From positions 99,853-163,852 of the forward strand of contig NZ_JAAAPN010000010.1 of assembly GCF_009909205.1 (NCBI RefSeq): a stretch of DNA of 64,000 bases, in the 5' to 3' direction. The stretch comes from Aquabacterium fontiphilum (GTDB lineage: Bacteria; Pseudomonadota; Gammaproteobacteria; Burkholderiales; Burkholderiaceae_C). The translations under genes and the position numbers were made by a program. The notes under the pieces are model-generated. The model worked only from the letters and a program-made list of their open reading frames with translations, had not been told where the DNA came from and made no database searches. Position 1 is the stretch's first letter, and every line of letters starts with the position of its first letter. Positions 30,455 through 37,998 of the stretch are shown one piece after another.

Positions 30455-31600
30455 ATGACGCGCGCCGGGCGGGCCAAGACACTGCTGACCGCCGTGGTGG
30501 CGGGCGTGGTGGTCGCCCACCTGTGGCTCACGTCGGCGCTGGCTGAACGCATGCGGCTGGCGCCGCCGCCCGAGGGCATGCAGCGCATGCAGGCGCAGTA
30601 CGTGTCGCAGATCACCCTCAGCGCGCCACCTGCTGCCGCCCCCTCGCCACCAGCCAAGCCCGAGCGGCGCGCCGCCTCCCCGACTGCGGCGCCCCCGCAG
30701 CCCGCCGCCAGCACGGCGTCTGCGCCCGACGAAGCGGACGCCGCGCGTGACGCTGCGGACGACACCCCGCCAGACGCCCATCTGGCCGAGGCAACGCTGC
30801 CCGAGCCCGCTGAGCCCGCGGCGTCAGCCGCTTCCGATCCAGTCCTGGCCGACAGCGTGACTGCGGCAGCGGCCGACACTGCTGCGCAGGCCCCGGCTGC
30901 AGAGCCCGGCTTTGAGTGGCCGCTGGCCACCCAGGTGCGCTTCAAACTGGAAGGTCACTATCGCGGCCCGGTTCAGGGCGAAGCGACGGTGGAATGGCTG
31001 CGCGAAGGCGACCGCTACCAGGTGCACGTGGATGCGATCGTGGGCCCGAGCTTTGCGCCCATCGGCTCGTGGCGGCTGAGCAGCGAGGGCTTCATCCAGG
31101 CCGAGGGGCTGGCCCCCCGGCGCTACGAGAATGCCAACCGGCTGTTCATCCGCAGCACCCGCACGCGCGCCACCACGATGGGCAGTGATGAGGTGCAGTT
31201 GTCCAACGGCAACCGACAGGGCCGCCCCACCGGGCTGCAGGATCCCGCCAGCCTGCTGATCCAGCTGGCCTACGGCTTCATCCAGGATCCCTCACGCCTG
31301 AAGGCCGGCACCTTGATCGAACTGCCGGTGGCCACCACCCGCAAGATGGACACCATGGTGTTCGAGGTGCAGCCGGAGGAGACGCTCGACACGCCCGTCG
31401 GCCGCATCAAGGCCGTTCGCGTCAAACCGCGCCACGCGCTGCTCGAGAAAGGCAACGCGCCCGCAGACATCTGGTTTGCGCCCGAGCTGCAGTACCTGCC
31501 GGTACGCATCCTGGTGCAGGTGGAAGGTCAGCCGACCTTCATGCAGCTCAGCCTGTCTGCGCCGCCCATGCAGGTGCGCAAGCCGTCCGCCACGCCATGA
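30455..31600 (+). CDS. DUF3108 envelope protein
   Basis: This 381-residue protein has an N-terminal membrane anchor or signal (about 10-29), an Ala/Pro-rich low-complexity linker (about 50-150), and a C-terminal DUF3108 domain (about 155-365) of mostly beta-strand character. DUF3108 proteins are envelope proteins of uncertain role, often beside lipid or hydrolase genes. It lies 4 bp after the peptidase gene, so they probably form one operon. It converges with the DsbC-like gene. Confidence 0.82.
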   Translation: MTRAGRAKTLLTAVVAGVVVAHLWLTSALAERMRLAPPPEGMQRMQAQYVSQITLSAPPAAAPSPPAKPERRAASPTAAPPQPAASTASAPDEADAARDAADDTPPDAHLAEATLPEPAEPAASAASDPVLADSVTAAAADTAAQAPAAEPGFEWPLATQVRFKLEGHYRGPVQGEATVEWLREGDRYQVHVDAIVGPSFAPIGSWRLSSEGFIQAEGLAPRRYENANRLFIRSTRTRATTMGSDEVQLSNGNRQGRPTGLQDPASLLIQLAYGFIQDPSRLKAGTLIELPVATTRKMDTMVFEVQPEETLDTPVGRIKAVRVKPRHALLEKGNAPADIWFAPELQYLPVRILVQVEGQPTFMQLSLSAPPMQVRKPSATP

Positions 31601-31636
31601 CGCTGTGGCGCGCGAGCGCGCCTGCACGCAAACGCG

Positions 31637-32413
31637 TCAACGGCTGGCGCGTGCGGCCCGGTCGAGCCGTTGCTCGATGACGTTCATCGGCGCGGCGGCG
31701 GCCAGGCGTGTGCCGTCTTCGAAGAACATGGCCGGCGTGCCCCGCACGCGCAAGCGCTGAGACAAGGCCAGATTGCGTTGCGCTGGCGTGGCGCATTGCC
31801 CCAGCGGCCGCTGAGGCGTCACGCCCTGCAGCATCCAGTCCAGCCAGGCTTGCGTGCGGTCTTTCATGCACCAGATGCTGTCCGCCTTGGTGCGCGAATC
31901 GGGCCCGAGGATGGGAATGATGAAGGTGTAGACGGTCACGTCCTTCATCTTCTGGAACTCGCGCTCCAGTTGCTTGCAGTAACCGCAGTTGGGATCGGAG
32001 AAGACCGCGATACGGCGGCTCCCGTTGCCTGAACGCCAGACGATGGCATCGCGCAGCGGCAAGGTGGCGAAGTCAATCTTGTTGATCTCTTCCAGTCGCG
32101 CTTCGGTGAGGTTGCGCTGCGTACGGGTGTCGATCAGTTGGCCTTCGATGATGTGGTCGCCGTTGGCGTCGGTGTAGAAGACGCTGTCGCCGACGCGGAT
32201 CTCGATCAGGCCGGCCATGGGTGTGGTGCGCGCCGACTGAACCGGCGGGAAATCCGGCAGGCGCTGGCTGAGCTTTTGGCTCAGCGCCTGCACCTGGGCA
32301 GCTGGAAGCTCGTTTTGCGCCTGGGCGCCCACGGCCGTAGCCACCAGGCCAGCCACCATCGCGCCACGGGCCCACCACGTCAGCGGTCGAGAAAAGACAT
32401 CGGGTCGAAGCAT
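31637..32413 (-). CDS. DsbC/DsbG-like thiol:disulfide isomerase
   Basis: This periplasmic disulfide isomerase or chaperone has 258 residues. The signal peptide (hydrophobic about 17-30) ends near AQAQ. An N-terminal dimerisation domain (about 40-110) is followed by a thioredoxin fold with the redox motif CGYC in FSDPNCGYCKQLE (about 142-154) and the cis-Pro loop RGTPAM. AAGGA before the ATG supports the start. It matches DsbC better than DsbG by the CGYC pair. Confidence 0.88.
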   Translation of the reverse strand: MLRPDVFSRPLTWWARGAMVAGLVATAVGAQAQNELPAAQVQALSQKLSQRLPDFPPVQSARTTPMAGLIEIRVGDSVFYTDANGDHIIEGQLIDTRTQRNLTEARLEEINKIDFATLPLRDAIVWRSGNGSRRIAVFSDPNCGYCKQLEREFQKMKDVTVYTFIIPILGPDSRTKADSIWCMKDRTQAWLDWMLQGVTPQRPLGQCATPAQRNLALSQRLRVRGTPAMFFEDGTRLAAAAPMNVIEQRLDRAARASR

Positions 32414-32441
32414 GCCATCCTTCCAGTTGAAGCCAGCGGGG

Positions 32442-33599
32442 TCAGGCGTCCAGCGCCCGGCCCACCAGCCAGTGTTTCACAGGGCCCAGCCGCTGCACCA
32501 GCGACATGCCGGTGTTGCGCAACTCGCGCACCGGGCCGCGGTCATCCGCGAACAGGTGCAGCAGGCCATCGGTCAGCCCGGCCATGGCCCGCGTCGGCCA
32601 CATCCGGCGCCGCACATAGCGATCGAGCGTGCGGGCATCCGCCGGGCTGCGCCAGGGAAAGGTTTTCCGGGCATGCCCTAACTCGGCCACCAGCGTGTCC
32701 ACATCGGCCAGCCCCAGGTTGAGTCCCTGCCCAGCCAGAGGGTGAACCTGATGGGCGGCGTCGCCCAGCAGCACCCAGCCCGGCCCGCTCCAGCGCTCGG
32801 CCTGGGCCAGCGCCAGCGGCCAGGCCGCACGCGCCGACGCAAGCGACAGCTCGCCCACGGCCTGCGCCCCCTCAGGATCAGACTGGGCCAGCGCCGACAT
32901 CAGCTCGGCTTCGAACGCCGCATCGTCAAGGGCCAGCAAGGCTTCGGCGCGGGCGGTCGGGACCGACCACACCAGGCCGTAGGATGCGCCCAGCTCGGGA
33001 TCGTGGAAAGGCAGCAGTGCCAGCACATCCGGCGAGCGGAACCACTGTCGCGCCACACCCTGGTGCGGCACGCTGGCGCGCAGACGCGCCGCCACACCCA
33101 TGTGGCCGTAATCCTGGCGCTCGAAGCTCACGCCGAGCGCCCCCCGGGTGGCCGAGTGCTTGCCTTCGCACACCGCCAGCAGCGGCGCAGGCGCGTCAGC
33201 CGGGCTCGACACGGGCGGCACACCCTGGACGCCGGCCGCAAAACGCAGGGCCTCGCCGAGCAGGCGCTCAAGCGCAGCCGCATCGACAATCCAGGTCAGC
33301 TCGCGCACCTGCTGTTGCCACGCTGAGAACGCCAGTTGCCCGCCGTCGTCGCCACGGATCACCATGTCCCACACCGGGGTGGCGTGGGGCTGCAAGGCGG
33401 GCCACACCCGCAGGCGCTCCAGCAACGCCACCGCACGGGCATTGAGCGCGTAGGTGCGCACATCGACCCGCGGCGCGGCCACGGCCGACTCGGGGCGGGC
33501 CCAGGCCACGCGCCAGCCCTGCGCAGACAGGGCCAGCGCCAGGCTCATGGCCACCGCACCCGATCCGCTCACGCACACATCGAAACCCTTAGCTGTCAT
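32442..33599 (-). CDS. FAD-dependent ubiquinone biosynthesis hydroxylase (UbiH/UbiF/UbiM family)
   Basis: This flavoprotein monooxygenase hydroxylates the ring of ubiquinone precursors. The 385-residue product shows the dinucleotide-binding GSGAVAMSLALALS at the N-terminus, and the family FAD motif GWVLLGDAAHQVHPLAGQGLNLGL near the C-terminus. Which ring position it acts on cannot be told from sequence. The ATG at 33597-33599 directly precedes VCVSGSGAV; the frame stays open far upstream opposite ychF but this is chance. Confidence 0.88.
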   Translation of the reverse strand: MTAKGFDVCVSGSGAVAMSLALALSAQGWRVAWARPESAVAAPRVDVRTYALNARAVALLERLRVWPALQPHATPVWDMVIRGDDGGQLAFSAWQQQVRELTWIVDAAALERLLGEALRFAAGVQGVPPVSSPADAPAPLLAVCEGKHSATRGALGVSFERQDYGHMGVAARLRASVPHQGVARQWFRSPDVLALLPFHDPELGASYGLVWSVPTARAEALLALDDAAFEAELMSALAQSDPEGAQAVGELSLASARAAWPLALAQAERWSGPGWVLLGDAAHQVHPLAGQGLNLGLADVDTLVAELGHARKTFPWRSPADARTLDRYVRRRMWPTRAMAGLTDGLLHLFADDRGPVRELRNTGMSLVQRLGPVKHWLVGRALDA

Positions 33600-33668
33600 G
33601 GCCCACTCTGGTCCTGCACTCCACATGGTGAGCCCCGAATCTAATACGGATTGCCGCCGGGCCCCGCG

Positions 33669-33708
33669 TAAAATCGGCTTCTTTGCGTTGCTGCTGTCGC
33701 AGCGCAAA
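33669..33708 (+). promoter_or_regulatory. ychF leader: -10 like element followed by a 5' hairpin
   Basis: TAAAAT (33669-33674) is followed by a 10-bp stem, TTTGCGTTGC (33682-33691) with GCAGCGCAAA (33699-33708), loop 7 nt. If transcription starts near 33681 the hairpin is at the very 5' end of the mRNA. The -35 is weak. Confidence 0.4.
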
Positions 33709-33737
33709 CCTCTCCAACTCCCTCTCCAGGAACGTCC

Positions 33738-34829
33738 ATGAGCCTCAAATGCGGCATCGTGGGTCTGCCCAACGTCGGCAAGTCCACCCTCTTCAACGCG
33801 CTGACCAAGGCCGGCATCGCGGCCGAGAACTATCCTTTCTGCACCATCGAGCCCAATGTGGGCGTGGTGGAGGTGCCGGACCCCCGCCTGCAACAGCTGG
33901 CCGACATCGTCCAGCCCGAGCGCGTGGTGCCGGCCATCGTCGAGTTCGTGGACATCGCCGGCCTGGTGGCGGGCGCCTCCAAGGGCGAGGGCCTGGGCAA
34001 CCAGTTCCTCAGCCACATCCGCGAGACGGATGCCATCGTCAACGTGGTGCGCTGCTTCGAAGACGACAACGTGATCCACGTGGCTGGCAAGGTCGACCCG
34101 ATTGCCGACATCGAGGTCATCCAGACCGAGCTCTGCCTGGCCGACCTGGGTACCGTGGAAAAGAGCCTGGTTCGCTACAACAAGACGGCCCGCGCCGGCG
34201 ACAAGGAAGCGCAGGCCGTGGTGAAGATCCTGGAGAAGTGCCTGGCTGCGCTGAACGAGGCCAAGCCCGTGCGCACCATCGACTTCAGCAAGGAAGAGCT
34301 CGCCCTGCTCAAGCCGCTGTGCCTGATCACGGCCAAGCCCGCCATGTTCGTGGGCAACGTGTCGGAGACCGGTTTCGAGAACAACCCCTACCTGGATCGC
34401 CTGCGCGAGTATGCGGCGGCGCAAAAGGGTGAGGTCGTGGCCATCTGCGCCAAGACCGAAGCCGAACTGGCCGAGATGGACGACGACGACCGTGCCATGT
34501 TCCTGGCCGAGATGGGCCAGAGCGAGCCGGGCCTGAACCGCCTGATCCGCGCCGGCTTCAAGCTGCTGGGCCTGCAGACTTACTTCACGGCGGGCGTCAA
34601 GGAAGTGCGCGCCTGGACGGTGCCCGTCGGCGCCACGGCCCCCCAGGCCGCGGGCGTGATCCACACCGACTTCGAGCGTGGCTTCATCCGCGCCCAGACC
34701 ATCTCGTTCGAGGATTACATCCAGTACAAGGGTGAATCGGGTGCCAAGGACGCAGGCAAGATGCGCGCCGAAGGCAAGGACTACATCGTCAAGGACGGCG
34801 ATGTGCTGAACTTCCTGTTCAACGTCTGA
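33738..34829 (+). CDS. ychF: Redox-regulated ATPase YchF
   Basis: This is an Obg-family P-loop NTPase that prefers ATP and is linked to translation and oxidative stress responses. The 363-residue product has [14 protein letters not shown] (P-loop, about 8-21), the Obg-type switch DIAGLV, a coiled-coil insert, and the C-terminal TGS-like domain ending in [20 protein letters not shown] site supports the start. Confidence 0.96.
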   Translation: MSLKCGIVGLPNVGKSTLFNALTKAGIAAENYPFCTIEPNVGVVEVPDPRLQQLADIVQPERVVPAIVEFVDIAGLVAGASKGEGLGNQFLSHIRETDAIVNVVRCFEDDNVIHVAGKVDPIADIEVIQTELCLADLGTVEKSLVRYNKTARAGDKEAQAVVKILEKCLAALNEAKPVRTIDFSKEELALLKPLCLITAKPAMFVGNVSETGFENNPYLDRLREYAAAQKGEVVAICAKTEAELAEMDDDDRAMFLAEMGQSEPGLNRLIRAGFKLLGLQTYFTAGVKEVRAWTVPVGATAPQAAGVIHTDFERGFIRAQTISFEDYIQYKGESGAKDAGKMRAEGKDYIVKDGDVLNFLFNV

Positions 34830-34833
34830 GTCC

Positions 34834-34849
34834 CGGGGCTCAAGCCCCG
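34834..34849 (+). terminator. Hairpin after ychF
   Basis: CGGGGC (34834-34839) pairs with GCCCCG (34844-34849) around TCAA, just past the ychF stop. There is no T-run, so termination would be weak. The loop overlaps the -35 of the sigma-28 type promoter. Confidence 0.4.
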
Positions 34850-34866
34850 CTTCCCCGCGCCGATAC
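34840..34866 (+). promoter_or_regulatory. Sigma-28 (FliA) type promoter of the chemoreceptor gene
   Basis: TCAAGCCC (34840-34847), an 11-bp spacer, then GCCGATAC (34859-34866). The TCAAG/GCCGATA halves match FliA consensus elements. The expected start site near 34873 lies upstream of the receptor ATG at 34948. Confidence 0.65.
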
Positions 34867-34947
34867 CGCATGGTGAGACGGTCGGGCAAGGGCCCGGCCC
34901 CTGTGCGCGGCGGGGGGCCCGCGCGTTACAACGTCCGGGAGGCGTCC

Positions 34948-36504
34948 ATGTCGCTCATGGGGCACATGCGGAGGTTCACCATCCGCACCCGCATGGTCGG
35001 CGCCATTGGCGTGGTGCTGGCTCTGCTTTTGTTGGTTGGCGGTGCCGGCATGCTCGGCATGTTGCGCACGCAGGACGCGCTGCACGACTTTCGCCATCAC
35101 TCTTATCAGGAACTGGTCGATCTGGCGCGCCTCAAGCAGGACATCGGCGACATGCGCCGCCACGAAGCGGCCATGCTGCTGAGTGCAGGCCAGGCGGCCG
35201 GCGTCCAGTCGGCCCAGGAGCGTTGGCAGCAGGCGATGGCAGGCATTCGCAAGGCCAGCGACGCCATGCTGGAAGGCGAAGAGGACGCTGACAACGCGCT
35301 CGTGCGCGACCTGCTCACCCTGTTGACCGAGTACGAACGCGGCATCTCGCCGCTCGCCTCGCCCCTGGCTGACGGCACCCTCAGCCCCACCGAGGCCCTC
35401 AACCGCATGGCCGCCGCTCTGGCCGCAGGCCAGAAGATCGACGAACTGGCCCAGCAACTGGAAAGCAGCCTGCTGGCCGAGGCGGGCGAAGCCGAGATCG
35501 AGCAGGCCGCATCCGCCAGCCAGACCCTGTGGCTGTTCGCCATCAGCGTGGTGGTGGCTGTGCTGATCGTGGCTCCCAGCACCCTGCTCAACCAACACTC
35601 GATCACCCAGCCCTTGGCGGAAGCCGTGGCCGTGGCGCGCGGCATCGCCCAGGGCAACCTGTCGCAAACCATCCGCGACACCGGCCAGGACGAGCCTGCG
35701 GAGCTGCTGCGCAGTCTGGGCGAGATGCAGCAGGCGCTGCGCGACATGGTCAGCGACGTGCGGCAATCGGCCGATGCGATTTCGGTGGCCTCGACCGAGA
35801 TCGCCAGCGGCAACATGGATCTGTCGTCGCGCACCGAAACCACCGCCTCCAGCCTGCAGGAAACGGCCAGCTCGGTCGAGCAGCTGGCCGCCAACGTGCG
35901 GCAGAGCGCCGACGCCGCCCAGGCTGCCAACCGCATGGCGCAGGACGCCGCACAGGAGGCAGAACGCGGCCACGCCATCGTCAGCAAGGTCGTCAGCAAC
36001 ATGAGCGACATCGATGCGACCAGCCGACGCATTGGCGACATCATCGGCGTGGTCGACGGCATCGCCTTCCAGACCAACATCCTGGCGTTGAACGCGGCCG
36101 TGGAAGCCGCACGGGCGGGCGAACAAGGGCGCGGCTTCGCCGTCGTGGCCGCCGAAGTGCGCGCGCTGGCGCAACGCTCGGCCCAGGCGGCCGGCGAGAT
36201 CAAACAACTGGTTGGAGCCGCCACGGAAACCGTGGGCTCAGGGGCTCAGCTGGTCCATGAAGCTGGCGATGCGGTGCAGCAGATCCGCGATGCCGTGCAA
36301 CGCGTGTTCGACACCATGTCGGACATCAGCCGCGCGGCCTCGGAGCAAAGCACCGGCATCGGCCAGGTCAACCAGGCCGTCAGCGGGCTGGATCAGATGA
36401 CCCAGCAGAACGCTGCGCTGGTGGAAGAATCCGCCGCAGCGGCCGCCAGCCTGGAAGACCAGGCGCAGCGCCTGACCCGCGCCATGGCGCGTTTTCATCT
36501 GTGA
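34948..36504 (+). CDS. Methyl-accepting chemotaxis protein
   Basis: This transmembrane chemoreceptor signals to CheA/CheW. The 518-residue protein has TM1 (about 17-38), a four-helix periplasmic ligand domain (about 39-190), TM2 (about 192-212), HAMP (about 213-265) and the MA signalling domain with the hairpin tip [23 protein letters not shown] methylation-helix sequences such as [14 protein letters not shown] flank the tip. The ATG at 34948 has GGGAGG 5 nt upstream; a longer in-frame start at 34870 would lie before the likely transcription start. The ligand is unknown. Confidence 0.95.
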   Translation: MSLMGHMRRFTIRTRMVGAIGVVLALLLLVGGAGMLGMLRTQDALHDFRHHSYQELVDLARLKQDIGDMRRHEAAMLLSAGQAAGVQSAQERWQQAMAGIRKASDAMLEGEEDADNALVRDLLTLLTEYERGISPLASPLADGTLSPTEALNRMAAALAAGQKIDELAQQLESSLLAEAGEAEIEQAASASQTLWLFAISVVVAVLIVAPSTLLNQHSITQPLAEAVAVARGIAQGNLSQTIRDTGQDEPAELLRSLGEMQQALRDMVSDVRQSADAISVASTEIASGNMDLSSRTETTASSLQETASSVEQLAANVRQSADAAQAANRMAQDAAQEAERGHAIVSKVVSNMSDIDATSRRIGDIIGVVDGIAFQTNILALNAAVEAARAGEQGRGFAVVAAEVRALAQRSAQAAGEIKQLVGAATETVGSGAQLVHEAGDAVQQIRDAVQRVFDTMSDISRAASEQSTGIGQVNQAVSGLDQMTQQNAALVEESAAAAASLEDQAQRLTRAMARFHL

Positions 36505-36530
36505 GACCCAGCCCGTACTCGGAGGTGCCC

Positions 36531-37277
36531 ATGGTGATCAATGACAAGATGCTGCCGGCGCGGGCGATGCAAGCGCGGAGCGTCTCACGTTCAGGCCTGG
36601 GTTCGGGCTTGGGCCTGGCCGTGGCCTTGACCCTGTGCCAGCCTGCGCTGGCCGGACGGCCGCTGACCACCGACGACGCTGGCACCGCAGAAGCCGGTAG
36701 CTGCCAGGTCGAGGCCTGGCAGGACCGACAGGACGGCGAAACCGCCCGCACGCTGGGCGCTGCCTGCGGCCTCATCGACGGACTGGAAGTGGGTATGGAG
36801 TTGGCTCGCGCCGAGGCAGGCGGCGAGCATGCCCGCGCACGCGGCCTGGCGCTGAAGTGGGTGCCCGAAGCATGGCGCTGGCACGATTGGCAGTTTGGCG
36901 TGAAGCTGGCCGTTGGACAGGACCGCGAGCCTGGCGCCGGCTGGAAACGCAGTGACCAGAGCGCCCTGCTGCTGGCCAGTTGGGTGCCCAACGACACCTG
37001 GGCCGTGCACGTCAACCTGGGTCACGCCCACCGCCCGCTGGAAAGCGAGAACGCCCGGCAGGCCGCCGTGGCCGTCACCTGGCAACCCCATCCGCGCTGG
37101 TTGGTGTTTGGCGAAATGATTGCCGATCAGCATGACGACGTCGGCCGGGCCGCCGGGGTGCGCTGGTGGCTGGTGCCCGAGGTGCTGGGCGTGGACGCCA
37201 CCGTCCAGAAGACCCACCGCAGCGATGCGCGCACAGGCTGGGGCATCGGTCTGGGGTGGTACGGCATCCGGTGGTGA
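36531..37277 (+). CDS. Putative outer-membrane beta-barrel protein
   Basis: This 248-residue exported protein of unknown role has a basic N-terminus, a hydrophobic segment (about 24-40) and a signal cleavage site near ALAG. The mature part starts RPLTTDDAGTAEAGSCQVEAW, as in a family of small outer-membrane transporter-like barrels, and shows alternating hydrophobic strands to a C-terminal GWYGIRW; a terminal aromatic residue suits outer-membrane assembly. A GGAGG box lies before the ATG at 36531. It sits between the chemoreceptor and cheW genes. Confidence 0.75.
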   Translation: MVINDKMLPARAMQARSVSRSGLGSGLGLAVALTLCQPALAGRPLTTDDAGTAEAGSCQVEAWQDRQDGETARTLGAACGLIDGLEVGMELARAEAGGEHARARGLALKWVPEAWRWHDWQFGVKLAVGQDREPGAGWKRSDQSALLLASWVPNDTWAVHVNLGHAHRPLESENARQAAVAVTWQPHPRWLVFGEMIADQHDDVGRAAGVRWWLVPEVLGVDATVQKTHRSDARTGWGIGLGWYGIRW

Positions 37278-37293
37278 CCGCTGGACGGCGGCC

Positions 37294-37320
37294 TACAGTT
37301 TTTTCAGCCGCGTCCGATAA
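37294..37320 (+). promoter_or_regulatory. Sigma-28 (FliA) type promoter of cheW
   Basis: TACAGTTT (37294-37301), 11-bp spacer, TCCGATAA (37313-37320). It differs from the E. coli consensus TAAAGTTT-N11-GCCGATAA at one base in each half and keeps the same spacing as the promoter at 34840. Confidence 0.7.
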
Positions 37321-37388
37321 CACGGCATGCCGCAGGTGCGGCACGGTGTGCGCCCCGATCGGTGCATGACGGATCCAACGAGGAACGC

Positions 37389-37976
37389 ATGGAAACCCTG
37401 CAAGCAGCCCCTCCCGCAGCCGCAACCAACGCGCCCGCATCCCCCGGGCTGGGCATGTCCTTGCGCGCGAACAGCAACCGCCAGGTGCGCCACGTGCCTG
37501 CCGGCCGTGAATACCTCACGTTCCGTCTGGGCAGCGAAGAGTACGGCATCGACATCCTGAAGGTGCAAGAGATCCGCTCGTACGAGCCGCCCACCAAGAT
37601 CGCCAACTCGCCGGCCTACCTCAAGGGCGTGGTCAACCTGCGCGGCGTGATCGTGCCCATCGTTGACCTGCGCGTGAAGTTCAACTGCGTGGGCGATGAC
37701 GGCCAGGCCGAAATCAACCACTTCACCGTGGTCATCGTGCTGAACGTCAAGGGCCGCGTTGTGGGCGCGGTGGTCGATTCGGTCAGCGACGTGATGCAGC
37801 TGTCCGAGCAGATGATCCAGCCCGCACCCGAGATGAGCAGCTCGGTGGTCGACACCACCTACATCACCGGCATCGCCAACCTGAGCGAACGCCTGCTGAT
37901 CCTGATGGACATCGAATCGCTGATGAGCAGCTCGGAGATGGGTCTGATCACCGACCTGACCGACCGCAACCACTGA
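37389..37976 (+). CDS. cheW: Chemotaxis coupling protein CheW
   Basis: It couples chemoreceptors to the CheA kinase. The 195-residue product has a CheW domain (about 45-185) with [37 protein letters not shown], and [12 protein letters not shown] Pro/Ala-rich N-terminal extension of about 40 residues is longer than in E. coli CheW (167). The ATG at 37389 has AGGA just upstream and lies about 62 nt after the predicted start site. Confidence 0.95.
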   Translation: METLQAAPPAAATNAPASPGLGMSLRANSNRQVRHVPAGREYLTFRLGSEEYGIDILKVQEIRSYEPPTKIANSPAYLKGVVNLRGVIVPIVDLRVKFNCVGDDGQAEINHFTVVIVLNVKGRVVGAVVDSVSDVMQLSEQMIQPAPEMSSSVVDTTYITGIANLSERLLILMDIESLMSSSEMGLITDLTDRNH

Positions 37977-37998
37977 GCCGATCGCTGAGCCGCCCGGC

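Noticed and set aside
33600..34889. Upstream extension of the UbiH-type hydroxylase frame by about 430 codons
   Set aside because: The extension is antisense to ychF and precedes a normal N-terminal FAD-binding start, so it is chance.
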